Positions 11,812-24,700 of a stretch of 64,000 nucleotides of DNA are shown piece after piece. A program made the translations under genes and the position numbers. Within the stretch, counting starts at the first letter, position 1, and the number at the start of each line of letters is the position of its first letter. The stretch lies in the NCBI GenBank assembly GCA_030737835.1, contig CM060854.1, forward strand, positions 12,534,311-12,598,310, read 5' to 3'. This DNA comes from Acorus gramineus. Taxonomy: Eukaryota > Streptophyta > Magnoliopsida > Acorales > Acoraceae. The notes beneath the pieces are model-generated. The model worked only from the letters and a program-made list of their open reading frames with translations. It ran no database searches and was not told the DNA's origin.

Positions 11812-12120
11812 GATCCTTATAGCCCCCTCGCCTGGCTACGTCGCAAGAGAGGCTCACACCCGAGGCGTCTGATCCTTACAGCCTCCTCGCCTAGCTACGT
11901 CGCACGAACGGCTCATGCCCGAGGCTGTCGATCCTTATAGCCGCCTCGCCTGGCTATGTCGCACGAGCGGTTCACATCCGAGGCGGTCGATCCTTATAGC
12001 CGCCTTGCTTGGCTACGGCGCACGTGCGGATCATGCCCAAGGCGGTCTGACCCGTATAGCCACCTCGTACGGCTAAGCCAACTAAGCGGCTCATGCCCAA
12101 GATGGACCGACTCATATGGC
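11812..12120. repeat. 59-60 bp tandem repeat, about five copies
   Basis: Unit starts 'gatccttatagcc' recur at 11812, 11871, 11930, 11989 and, more diverged, 12049; a sixth partial start lies at 12109. Each unit carries 'gcctggctacgtcgcac' and 'gctcatgcccgaggc'. The array lies 200 bases past the end of the gypsy pol and is probably part of its 3' non-coding region. The short open frames across it are by-products of the repeat. Confidence 0.85.
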
Positions 12121-15100
12121 AACTTTGTTCTGCGACCCCGCACCAATGGCACGCCATCGAATGGGTTTAACTGTGCGGCCACCATGTCCAATTACACCAC
12201 ATAGTTGGCTCAAGCCTTGAGTGATCTAAGGTAGGACGAAGTGGTGCCAGAGATATAAGTTCACATATCCATATCCACCCAAAAGGCTCGCACAATCGAC
12301 GCAGACCCGAGATCACTAGGCTCGAATAGGCCCATCACATTAACAATACATTTAAACAGGCATCAGCCAACAAGGGCATAACAAGGCACGACGTCAGCCG
12401 GTGCAGGAAAATGAAAGTTTTATTACGGAATCTTGGTACACGCAAAAAAAATTTTAAAAAAAATATTCAAGGCGCTTCCGCATAGCTACCACTCGAACTG
12501 GCGGGAGCCAAGAGGTCAATATCAGCAGCGCTGGGGGAGCTCTGAATATACGTTCGGGGCAAAGCCCTCCTCCCGATCAATGACTTCCGGGGGAATCCTC
12601 CTCGAGCTACCAACGAGCAAGAGTGCAACAGTCCATGTGCTATATGGATTTTCAGGGGGTTAAATGGATTTTAAGAAAAGGCAGGGGGTTATATGGATTT
12701 CAATAAGATTTCAGGGGGCTGTATGGATTTTTTTTCAAATATAAAATCCTAGACTAGCATTGCATGGTTTCATCTTCAATGCAGTTGAAGATATAGCTAC
12801 TAGAAGACATGATCAAACTATAGAAAAGAAAAATAAAAGAGACCATATTATTAAAAAATTCTGAAAATAAAAATATAAAACTAATATTAAAATTCAAAAC
12901 CAAATGAATACAAGCATCCCAAGATACAAGATGAGAAGAAAAACAAAAACAGAACTCTTGAATCTTTCTTCTCCTTCAATTGATGCTTTTTCTTTTTTCA
13001 ATGTGCTCTTTTTATAGCCTCTCAGCCCTTAAATCTTAACAATTGATTTGTAATGAATTAGATAGTTAAGATTTGTCTCAACCTTGAGTATTTGACCAAG
13101 TTTAGATTTTATTCCCGTAATTGATTTTCTGTGGAATCTTTGGATGGCTTTTTGACCCTTAATAAGATGGAGTTGTGAAATCTTCATGAAATATTGATAT
13201 GTAGATATTGAAATTATCTTTCTAACGCCATATTGAGATCCTAAGTCGGATACTTGAGGCAAAATTTATGTTCAGAACAGTGGGACGGGTTCAACATTGA
13301 TTTTTAAGAATATTTGATTTGTTTGATTTTTTATTCAATCTTCACTAAATCTTTTTATAGCATAACTTTTGATTTTCTAAAAACCTATTGATTCTCCTTC
13401 ATAACTTTAAATGATTATAACATATCTTGCATTGATGATCATTATTTAAGTCAATTACCTTCACTAACGCATAAATTTATATTAGTTATTATTACACATA
13501 AAATTAGGATATACAAAACTAAATTAAGAGATATAAATGTATAAATAATATGCTTATCAAATACCCCCAAACTTGGTTTTTGCAAGTCCTCTAGCAATGA
13601 AAGTGATTAAACAAAATTGAAAACAAGGATAAGGTCACTTTCGCAGGCTCTCACGAATGTATTTAGCGTACGCAACAAGCCCTTAAACCCCTAGGTCAGC
13701 CCTAATGGACGAGTTTGACTTGTGAAAATTTGCAGCGGATCTACCCTCAAAATTTATAATTCACACAATTTTTATTTTTCATTTTTTGTAAAAAGAATTT
13801 CAGCATTAATCCTATGATAATATCATAGAGCTCAAGATATTATATCCCTTTTAAAAAAATCATCAATGTAATGACATTGTGTGCTTATGAAAAATCTGGA
13901 CTACACTCAACAGGTTCATACTCCTAAGTAAGAATTTTCCTTCTAGTTGCTGTCGAATGGTCGGTTCCCCTTTAGAATCTGAGTCAAAACCAAAATAGTC
14001 TACGAAGCCAGCAAGAGATGTGGATGTTCACTTTATTACCTCATGGGTTCTTAGGAATCAATTACTATGTGTTTAAATCCAATATATATTATTGTGATTT
14101 GAGAATCAAGCAATAACTCCAAATCTAAGTTATATTTTGTTGGTATCTAGAAAATCAATGATTAATAATCCCTTAATCAAACATTAAATGTTAAATAGTG
14201 ATTCGAAATTGTGCTGGTCGTTGGACATGGAAGGCTTAACGGGTTAGATCCATGTTCAGTAGGCTATCCGGGTCGTAGACCTTCGCTATTCAGGTCTTGG
14301 GCCGTAGGCACGTGGCGTTGGAAAGGTAATTCGCGGAAGTCAATAATAAACCCGAAATCAAATACAAGAATGAAATATCACATCACATCACATCACATCA
14401 CACGAAGGACATAAGATATATGTGGTTCGGTCTAGGTCTATATCTATAGGGCAAAAAACAAATATTTCACTTTGATAGTTGAAATACATTAAGAGATTCA
14501 TAAACTCCTTAAAGGAGTCACTCTTTCTTAGAACCCTCTCAACCTTCCCTTTGGATCTCTAAATTGTATCATGCTTTTACATAGTCTTGCCATGAAACCC
14601 TGTATGATATTTATAGAAATAAATAACTTTTTCCCCAAGTAATCTTCTAATTAATAAATAAATATTGTTCCCCGATTTTAAGAGATATTCACGATCTAAT
14701 TAACAAATAAATATCGTTTCCTATTTTATAAGATTCACTTTAAATATTAATTAAGCTATAATTTTAATTAATATTCTACTAATTAGACGCCCACCTAATA
14801 TGATTTTATCATAGTCATTTGATGTGATATACGAGACCGATACATAATCCCAACACACGGAATATAGTAAATGGGCTTATATTTTGGCCCTACGTTACCC
14901 TTAATCATATTATTACATCTAACAGTATTTGTGATTGCAATAGTTCTTGCCATAAGTTGAGATCCATCCTACCAGTAAAATAATACAAATTCAACTAATG
15001 CCTAACTTTATATTAAAAAAAAAAAAGCCAAAGAGACAAAAAGAGTACATGAGAGTTGTCCTTTTTACAATATATGTTGTTATGTCTTTATCAATGTTGA

Positions 15101-15300
15101 ATGATATCCATATTTCACCCGTTTTTCTTCTCACAGAACGGAATCAGCAGTGCCTTAATAAACCATTCCTCCTACTGGAAAGGGATTGCTTGGTTTGCAG
15201 TGCATTAGGGTTATAACAACTAAATCTAACCCACCCCGTAAAAAAGACAATGAAAGTTAAATGAAATAAAAAAAGGACCAAACAATCTTCAAGGGACCAA
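12121..15300. other. Intergenic, no gene recognised
   Basis: The first ~550 bases are probably the remaining 3' region of the gypsy element. At 12640-12735 a short phrase, 'gggggttatatggattt' and variants, recurs three times. The rest is AT-rich. No protein homology and no consistent exon structure were seen. A CACAT pentamer repeat occurs at about 14374-14402. Confidence 0.5.
14190..14857 (-). mobile_element. Possible LTR remnant, minus orientation
   Basis: On the minus strand, 14857 downward reads TGTTGGGATTATGTATCGG, a common start of plant copia-type LTRs, and the stretch includes 'atgtggttcggtctaggtct', common near the ends of such LTRs. The lower boundary and a target duplication could not be found, so both the extent and the identity are tentative. 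Confidence 0.3.
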
Positions 15301-15461
15301 AATGTGATCTCCTGTTTTCAATATTCATGTGAGAAACCCATTATGAGCCAACCCAACAAAAACCCTTCACCAAAAGCACAAAAATCATTAATTCTATCCT
15401 CAACAGATCTTGCTCCCCCCAAAATTTGCATTGAGTTGTTGGATTCCCTTCAAATTCTCAG
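15300..15461 (+). other. Probable 5'UTR exon of the DUF4378 gene
   Basis: The segment ends in 'attctcag' followed by gtgggtatc (donor at 15462). The matching acceptor is ttgttgcag ending at 15757, six bases before the chosen ATG. The upstream boundary is not defined by the sequence. Confidence 0.45.
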
Positions 15462-15762
15462 GTGGGTATCTCTCAAAATCTCTCATTTTGATCATCGAAT
15501 ACAAAACTCCATTTGAAACTGATGTTAGTTCTTGCACTTGTAGCTCTCTGAATCAGACTTATTTGGGTATCTTATGTGCTTGTTCACTGCGCAGCCGATA
15601 CATAGATTCCTCTTCAGTGATGTAAGACCAAAAAAACAAAAAAAAAAATAAACTTTTCAATTCATTCTAAAGGCCATGTTTTGCTTTCAAAGAGCTAATT
15701 TTTTCATCATTTTTAATGTGGGTCTCAATCAGGTCAAAATTGGATTTTTTGTTGCAGAGAAG

Positions 15763-18700
15763 ATGCATCAGGACAACCTGAGATCGGTTGTTTACAGATC
15801 TCTGAAAAAGACCCGACGCTTCTCGTGCGAGGGCTCGAACGAGATTATCGAGTACGAGACGATGAGAAGCGCCAAGAACCCATCTTCTTCTTCTTCAGCT
15901 TCTTCTGTTGTGGATCCTTTGATGCACAGGAGGAGAAAGCACAAGTTCAGAAATGAAGAGGAGGAGATGGGTTTAAGAGGTTCTTCATGTCAACCATTGG
16001 AGGTCTCTAGAGGAGCTCATAAGCTGAATGACATGATTGTGTCATCGAAGGACATCATGAGGGACCTCTTGCGGGGGACTTTGGATCTTCAGGAGTCATT
16101 AGTCATGCTGGAGAGACTCCAAGAAGCTTCAAAGTTCATGGCGCACGCGAAGCAGAGGCAGAGTTCGTCGGAACTCGTGTTCAATGAAGAAGGGTTCAGA
16201 TGTAGAAGGTTTGGCTCGAGTCAGTTTGAATGCGAGAATTCGTATCATGAATTTGAGACACCAAAGATATTGAGTGATGGGTCATCCAGTAATCGAATTG
16301 GGGAATTGAAAAGAATGATCAGGGAGAGCCTCTCTGAGAAAAACTTGCTATCAGCCTCTACAGATGGAGGAGTGGCTTTGTCGGATAGGTGGCGATCCAA
16401 TTCTTTCACTGATACTGTGATTGATCAGCCAAAGAAGGCAAATGAACCAACTTTGATCGCAAAGCTCATGGGTTTAGAAGGGGTGATGCCCACTGGAACA
16501 ATTTCGACTAGCAAAATCCAACCGGAGCTGAAGAACAAGAAGTCAAATCCACCTAGATCAGTCTTTGACATTTCTTTTTCTAAGCCGAGGAAACCAGAGT
16601 TTGTGGAGCAGAGAATAGCGGATCCTGGACGGAAGACACTCAATGAGATCCTCGAGTCGATGCATCTTAAGGGGCTTTTGAAAGCTGACCAAGTTGAAGG
16701 CGGTCATTCTTCTTCGACATCGAATGGACAGAGTTTCCAGTCGGAGTATTGGACAATGAATGATGAAATGCCTCCAATAGTGATTATAAAGCCTTTGTTT
16801 TCAGTTCAGAAGGAGACCCAAACTTTGGAACTGGTTCAAAAAGAAAAAGTTTCTGAAAATGAATCAGTTCTCCAAAAATCAGAAGCTCCGAAGGCAATTC
16901 AAGCTGTGCTGATTAAAGAGGAACCTCTTCCCAAGACCAAGCTTTCTAGTATTCATAAACCCAACAAAAAAGAGGAGGCTAAGGCAAGCAAGAAACTGGA
17001 GGAGAGGCGAAAACCACAACCGGAAAGACAAAAAGTGTCTGTTAAGAGGCACATGAGTTCTCAAGCCAAAACTGCGCCTATAGTGAAACCAAGGAAGCAG
17101 GACACAAGACTGGTCTCAGCCAAGACTGATACTGCTCCCTCAAAAAGTACATCGCATCAGTGCAAACCTACCAGGCCCATACTACGTAACCCAGTGGGTC
17201 CATCAAAGAAGAACCAGATAAAACAAGTGAACAGAGAATCTGCAATCGTAAAGTCAAATGTGAGTACCCTTTTTTTGCTAAAACTCAATGATATAATTTG
17301 GTCATAGGAAAAACGGAAGATATGATACGCAACTTGCCTTCTAATCTTCATAACACCTTGATTTGTATGCATAAATTATCTTCAAAAGACTTTTAGGTTT
17401 CACAAATTTTGAATATTTGAAATGAAGACTGAAGAGTATGTTTTAATCTTTAAAATGTGCAACATTTGTGTTGATGTTTTACTGGAATGCCTTTCTCAAT
17501 ATTTTTTGGTTATAAAGCAAAGCTTCACAACTTGACTTGTGATGCCTTTAACTTAAAGGTTGGCAGCATTTGCAAGATATTCTCTTCTCACATCCAGTGA
17601 ATGGTACGATGACCTCCCCCAAATGAGGCTATCATTTTACAATGCTTGATTGTCAGATAAAGAATTACTTTTTGTGGTGTGTATGTGTGCCTAAAGCAAC
17701 CAGTTTTTTGCATTTGCGTGCTTGGAATGTTGGCTACTATGTGAACTTATTTATCCTTAAATAGAGGCATCATAAATAAAAACTCTCTCGATTTTAGATA
17801 AGAGCAGATCAATTGGATGTGAAGTTGATAGCACAATGTTTCTGAATTACATTTATGTCATTGGCCTCTTCTACATTATTTGGACCCTATCAAGCGTTAT
17901 GAAGTGGCACCTCATCTTTTGGCTTGCATCTTGTATAATTGTACTGTCTTTGCCGCAGACTGAGAAATCACGGTGCAAAGGGTGTGGAAACAACAACAAT
18001 CAGTCTCAGAAAATTAATTGTATTTCCTCAAAAGAAAGTAGTTTGGCGGATGAACGAATCACCAAACAAACAGAACAAAGATCAGATGAAAATGACTCCA
18101 AAGGTGAAACCTTCATTTGACCACGAGTCACCATCATATGACTGTAGTTTGAAATTTCTGTCCATTTTTTCTGCTTCCCATTTAATTCCTTGATAATGAA
18201 CATTCAATTTGATGGTCGAAACCATAAAGTAACATGAAAGATAGTGTTATCATAAGATTAGAAGCATATGGATATTGTTGATGTGATTGTAGTTACCACT
18301 TGATAACTCACTCAGAATTGTTGGGCTTGGACCCATAGTTTAATAGCAACCAAGAGGTTCTAAGTTCAAATCCCAGCACTTACCTATCAAAAAAAAAAAA
18401 TCTGAATTGTTCCATTGAGTGCATCTCTTGGTAGATTAATGCAACATCAAATAAAGAAATAATTAAGATATAAGTTCATTTTCTAGCTCAGAGTCAATCT
18501 ACTAGAATACAATATATGTCTGTATGATCACTTGTATGTGTATATATGTATAAACGCATCATGGCCATTGCATCTATTCATATACAATCATGTACATGCT
18601 TTTTTAGAGGAAAAAAATGTGATAACCACTGCCATTCTTCTGAGTTTTTAGATTGATATGCCTATTTTCTCATGCTTGTGAAAAGGGGGTCGATAGATCT

Positions 18701-19329
18701 ATCTGTCCTCTCTAGCAATCACAAAATATAAATGAAATCCAAACAAAAACTGCAATTTATTGAACATGTGTTTCTCGTTGGTTTCAGGTCATGGAATATC
18801 CATACCAAGTCCTGTGCATGGGGTTACACTGATGACTGACCAAGAGTTGGAAACCGAAACTAAGCATCCTATAGACATTCGAACCACAATGAAGAAACCA
18901 CACAAACCAAGTGACTCTCTGAAACTACTGCTCTTGAGCAGCCCAGCATTCATTAGCCACGCAAAAGAACTATTCAATATTGAAAGACACCAATCCATAG
19001 ATATCCCAATGATGAACATGGAGGAATTCATAACAAGCAATGCGAGGCTTTATCTGGATTGCGCAAATGAGTTGATAATGCGCAAAAGGCATGCGCACAT
19101 ATGCACTCGAAAGTTGAGAGTCCCCCTAGGTCAGGTGGTAGAGGAAGTGAGTGCAGGGATTGAGAGGCTGAAAAGCTATGGTGAGTCCGGCAGTGGGGAT
19201 GTGATATCGAGGAACAGTCTGTACATGATGTTGGAGAGGGACCTCATGTGCAGGGATGTGTTGATCAATGGTGTTTGGGGGTTGGGTTGGGTGAAAGGAG
19301 TCACATTTGAGGAGGAGAGCAGGCTGTGA
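15763..19329 (+). CDS. DUF3741/DUF4378 VARLMGL-motif protein, three coding exons, likely frameshifted C-terminus
   Basis: Coding exons are 15763-17259, 17959-18103 and 18788-19329; all junctions are GT-AG and stay in frame, giving about 727 residues. The start at 15763 (MHQDNLRSVVYRSL) follows a 3' splice site (ttgttgcag, ending 15757). A 5'UTR intron from 15462 is likely, and an upstream in-frame ATG at 15676 would fall inside it. Residues about 231-241 are LIAKLMGLEGV, the VARLMGL-type motif of DUF3741 proteins, followed by Lys/Pro-rich disordered sequence. The last exon is the DUF4378 region (SPAFISHAKELF ... RDLMCRDVLINGVWG). Related plant proteins include the TRM/LONGIFOLIA group linked to cortical microtubules, but this branch has no firm function. 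The stop at 19327-19329 precedes a well-preserved DUF4378 ending in another frame (AVSEVVELLLMGLIGEVVMD), so a one-base loss near 19318 is likely. Confidence 0.85.
18323..18400 (+). mobile_element. Short tRNA-derived SINE in intron 2 of the DUF4378 gene
   Basis: A 78-base insertion contains 'ccatagtttaatagcaacc' and a B-box-like 'ggttctaagttcaaatccc', and ends in an A-tract of 12 bases. Near-identical 11-bp direct repeats flank it: tcagaattgtt (18312-18322) and tctgaattgtt (18401-18411). This is the form of a plant SINE, probably truncated, since a full A box is not clear. Confidence 0.65.
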
Positions 19330-21712
19330 GTGAAGTGGTTGAGCTGCTCTTGATGGGGCTTATTGGGGAGGTTGTTATGGATCTGTCCAAGTTACGTTTT
19401 GCTGTTGATTTTGGAATCATTTGCTAACAAACTTGAGCTTTAGCAGCTGCCGACGTGTGACGATCCATCATGAATATCTTTTGATTACTTGTGTGTCAAT
19501 AGTGAATAGTGAATGCCACAACACCATCTGTTGGATTTGATGTATTGTATAGAAAGAATGAAGAGCCATGTGAAGTGCTCAATATAGTATTATTGGTTGG
19601 TTGCATTGGATTCCTATTCTTTGTTTGCTAGTCTTTGGAGGCATAATTCTATTCTGCATATAATACCATGTTTGTTTGAGATATTTGTAGTATTTGTCGT
19701 ATATGAGTCCCAAGTGTTGGATTTGTTGTATATAATCAACCTACAAACAACAATTCTCCATTCAGATGTGCTTGATTGACATATATGGTTGGTTGAGTCA
19801 TACATATATGGTGCAACTCAGGTGGGTTTAAAATGAGATCCAATATGATCCAAACTGATTTTTTGGACATGCTTGTGTTGGCACTCAGAAAACCAAAAAC
19901 AAAACTAATGGAAAAAGATACACTCATACACATTTATCAATAAAAACTCAGACATCACGTGTTTTTATTTATTTTTAAATAATAAACATCATCTAATAAG
20001 GTATATGCTTTAATAAAAAATGCATATCGTTCTATTTTAAATTGAATGAATACATTTTTAGCAAATATAAGAAAAAATTCAATTAGGTATATACATCATC
20101 TATCGGTTATATGCTTAATTAAATCTATAACAAGGTATATAAGGTATGCGTTTTAGATTAAAAATAAAACTGAGTGTAGCAGCACTCAAAACTAATTCAT
20201 GTTAGGTTTGGACTGAGAGATTAGGTTACTTGGGCCCAATTTGAATTTGATATTATTATAAGGAAAATGATATGTCCAGCCCCCTAATTACAGTTCACAC
20301 AGGTTTTCTTTTATTAAAAATTATACACTCATTAAATAAAGTGCATGCTGTAATATGAAATGAAGTATATACTGATATGCATTAGTTTTTTTTTCAAGTT
20401 AAAAAAAATAATTTTTTTTTACGCCATATGTTATGATAAAACCCTATATATTATAATAGTGTAGTATATACTACATTATCATAGAGTATGGTATTGTAAA
20501 ATGAGCTACAAAATGGACTGAGTGGTATATTATGATCCTAAAACATACCACGCTTTCACAGTTTGTAAATTTTTCGACCATCTTCACCTTTGTCCTCCAT
20601 ATTTACTACCTCTATTGGGGGGCTTGATTATTCTTTGTTACAACATATGTAGAATTTCTTTTAGAAATGGAAGTGATGATAGTAAAATCTATTTTTTTTA
20701 AAATGAAAAAAGGGAAAAGTAAAAATCTTTTTAACTCTTTGAAATTTTTTTAAAATCACAAAAATTTCCTCTAAAAGAAAATCGCCCGAAGTCCCTATAA
20801 AGTGTATATGGTTAATCAATTTAATCATCAGATAAAAAATATATCAAAATAAGTCCATAGAAACTTACTAAAATTGGATTCAGTTATTCAGTTCCTACAA
20901 AACTTTCAGATTTAGTTATTTTGTAAGAAAAAAAATACCCTCGTCATTTTTTAACATCTCCATCTCCTGAAATGGCAACCTCAATTGTAAAAAAAAAAAA
21001 ATTAAAACTGACCTTATTTGATCTACAAAATCAAAACTTTTTTCAATATTTTCACTTCCTCAATCCATCACAGAAACCACACAAAAAAAAAATTACAGCT
21101 TCATCAACTCCATTACAAAATCAGATAAAACAATTTAAAAATCAAATCAAAATTCTATAATACATATTCAACTCAAAATTATTAGCAACAAAAAGCTTGA
21201 CACCTTGATTATAAAAGTATGATTTGTTTAATAAAATTTAAATAAATCAGTATATACTTAGATAATCAGATAGGTTTTTTGTGATTTTAAGAAGATTCAG
21301 GGAGTTAAGATGATATTTAAATTTTACAGAAACTTTTTTCGATTTTTATAAGTTTTCATAGAGTTATATTGAATTTTTTCAACGAAGAAATTTTTTTAAA
21401 AGGGTATAACAGTAATTTACCATACATAGTTAGAGTCATATATCTGATTAGTTATATAGACTAAAATAAATATTGTCTAATAAAATTAAAAACATGAAGT
21501 AATTTATCGATTTTGCTAAAACTTTTTCTAATAAGTTTCTTGGGGGTGGGGGGTGTGGGATGGGGAAGAGATTGAAAAAATTCTGAATAGGTTAGCAAAG
21601 CAGATAATAATTAATTGGTCTGCGTTGAACGGCTCAGATTTTCTCTGCGGTGGTCTTTTTAAAAACCCATACAGTTGAAGGGACAAAAGACTGAAAAAAA
21701 AAAAAACTGAAA
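19330..21712. other. AT-rich intergenic region
   Basis: The first ~100 bases hold the displaced end of the DUF4378 reading frame, which runs to a TAA near 19427, and the 3'UTR. The rest is AT-rich with homopolymer runs and no ORF with recognisable similarity. It includes the promoter region of the reductase gene that starts at 21765. Confidence 0.6.
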
Positions 21713-21727
21713 AAACCCTAACCCTAG
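21713..21727 (+). promoter_or_regulatory. Telo-box (AAACCCTAACCCTAG) in HPPR leader
   Basis: The sequence aaaccctaaccctag lies 37-51 bases upstream of the ATG. Telo-boxes are known in plant promoters and leaders of genes expressed in growing tissue. A reverse copy (gttagggttt) is the first 10 bases of the intron at 22191. Regulation by it is an inference. Confidence 0.5.
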
Positions 21728-21764
21728 CTTTCCTCGTCCGATTGAATTCGATCGAAAAAACAAA

Positions 21765-24700
21765 ATGGGGGCTTTGGGCGTCCTCCTGACCTACCCGATG
21801 AACCCGTACCTGGAAGAAGAGCTCGACAAGCGCTTCAAGCTCTTCCGCCTCTGGGAGTCACCGAACAAGAAGGACTTCCTACGCTCGAATTCCGCCTCCA
21901 TCCGCGCCGTCGTCGGCAACTCCAACGTCGGCGCGGACGCTGAGACCATCGACGCCCTCCCACGCCTCGAGATTGTGTCGAGCTACAGCGTCGGCCTCGA
22001 CAAGGTGGATCTCAAGAAGTGTAAGGAGAAGGGGGTTAGGGTCACGAACACCCCCGACGTACTGACGGAGGACGTCGCCGACATCGCGATCGGGCTCGCC
22101 CTCGCCGTCATGAGGCGGATCCCTCAGGCGGACGGGTACGTCCGCGCCGGGAACTGGAAGGCCACGGGCGATTTCAGGCTCACTACGAGGGTTAGGGTTT
22201 CGAGTCTCTCTGTGTCCCTCTATTTCAGTCTCTTATTTGAATTTGATTGAAAAAGTTGACTTTTTTATTGAGAAGTTTTTAGAAAGGAGCTTCTCCTATG
22301 TGAATTCATGCTCAAATAATTGGGTGAATTTGGGATTGCAATTCTAAATTCCATCGAGTTCACCTGTTTGGATTTGAGAACATTAGAGTTTGAATTGAAT
22401 AGAAGTGGAAATTCAAATCACCACCGCAAACCATTTTTTTTCCAGTCCCAATCTGTTTAAGAAAGAAGAATACTTTTTTTTTTTTTTTGGATTTCAAGAG
22501 ATGGTGAAAATTTTGGAGGGACATCTAATATAATTAAGGGAAAATGACTAAAAAATTCTTCTAAGAGTTTCAAATACCCAATTCAACCATTTTTTTAAAT
22601 TATACCTAAAAAAGTGTCATTTCACAATTTTGAAAACACAAAAGATTAATCTGCTCTTATGTAATTAAATATTTAATATCCCTCTTTATTCTATACTAAA
22701 AACTTATTTTTTCTACAAAACAAAAATCTCTTTGTACATGATGAAAATCAATATATCATGCTGTGTGTTTCTTATATATATCTTACATGATATTGTTTAT
22801 CATTTTTCATTGTGTATAATCATAATATGTAATTTAAATCTGTGTTGTGCTCCAATGCAGCAGATGATATTTTAGTATTCTAAATCTTTATTCACATTTT
22901 TAATTTTTTGGCTATTTACATATTTTTATGATATCATTAGTACATATCAATTTTTTAAAAAAAGCATCAACATTTAATGGAGTCCATCATCAAAAACTCA
23001 AATTATATTAATGCATATTTCACAAAATCCACCTAATCACAAAGAATTTACAATAAAAAAAAATTGATCTACATGAAAATGTGTTAAAATTAAGAGGGTG
23101 AAATATTTTAACAAAGTTAAGAGATATAAAATGTATTAAGGATCTAATTGCATAAGGGTATATTAGTCTTTTGTGTTTTCAAAATTGTAAAATGAGACTT
23201 TTTAATGTACAATTTTAAAAAGTGACTGATTTGGGTATTTCTAACTTTTGGGAGACTTTTTTAGTCATTTTCCTTATAATTAAACTAAAAATGGGGTTGA
23301 AGGGAAAAAATATCACATTGAAAGAAAGTGTCGAGATAAAGGAAAAAAAAAAAAAGATGTTAAAAATTTGGGTAAAGATTTGAGTCTCCCTTGATTTAAG
23401 TAAAAATTTGAGTAAAAATTTGATTTAGTATGGGTATGGATAAATGGTTGGAGAGGATTTTGGATGATTTTTACTCAAATTTAAGTTTGAGTAAATGTTT
23501 GAGTATAGGATTGGAGATGCTCTTAAGTCTTCATTTTTATTTTTTAACTTCTTATTTTTATTCCAATAAAAAAAAATTAGTTTTACCTTTTTTAAAAAAA
23601 AAATTGGATGATAATAATTTTTAAATTTAAATATTTTGAAGGAAAGAAAAATTGAGTAGTAAAAATATTTGAGGAAATGACTTTGAAAATGTTTATAGAA
23701 AATAATTAGGAGAAGATGTGAAATTTTTAAAAGATTTGAGTAAAACACAAAGTGATGGTTGGAGACACATCCTATCAAATCAAGATTTTACTCAAATTTT
23801 AAGTGAAATTTAGGTATAGGTTTGAGTAAGGGCTGGAGATGGCCTAAAGTTGGGAGTTCCAATTTCAACCAATTGTCAAAATTCAATTCTGACCAATTTA
23901 AATTCTAATGAGTAACATAGAAATTGAAATCCAATTTTACCCAATTCCTTGAATCCAAATGTGCTATTGGAGACAATGAAGAATCCTGTGGAATACGATA
24001 TAAAAAAAAAGTGTCCAGTGGAACTGATATTGCAATCCTTCAAGAATTAGTTGGAATTGAAAATGGATGGAATACCAATTCCCGAAATTGGTTGGGATTG
24101 AAGAGAATTTTCTTTGGGGAAAGGTAGAGCTCTGAGTTTTATTGGGATGTAACCGTTGTCTGTGTTGCAGTAGGTCACGATTTTGGTGTTTATATTGGGT
24201 GATAGATTTAGGTGTAATGAGGCGATTGATATCTCTGGTAGTGGAGAAGCTCATTTTGTTTAGTGGAAAGGTGGCAGCTTACACTTTTTTTCGTTGGAAG
24301 AAATCTTAATGTTGTGTTGACTTTGTTTGTTGGTTCAGAGAAATTCTGCAAATTTTTTTTTTTTTTTTTTGAACTGTAACGGTTGGTTATCAACCTCCAA
24401 TAATTTATAAATTATAGAGTGAAGCCTAAAACATACAAAGCAAGAAAGAAAACAAATGTTAGCCCAAAGACGACAACCAACTCAGTAGAGGAGAGCTCTA
24501 CTGTAGTTAAGGCCGGGAGAAAGCATAAAGAACTATTCTTGAATTACGAACTGTACCCTAACCATCCGAACTGAGCTTGCCGAGGCACAGATTCTTCCCC
24601 AATCTTGGACAAATGAGAAAACATCCGCCCAAATATTCTCCGCATAGGGAGTGATTCACTTGAATAAAACCTGATTTCTTGCTAGCCACATTGACGAAGC

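Noticed and set aside
18323-18400. tRNA gene
   Set aside because: B-box-like motif only, no cloverleaf and no CCA-compatible acceptor stem; it has an A-tract and target duplication, so SINE.
23425-23778. 117-codon minus-strand open frame
   Set aside because: Lys/Asn/Phe-rich product of AT-rich intron sequence of the HPPR gene with no domain.
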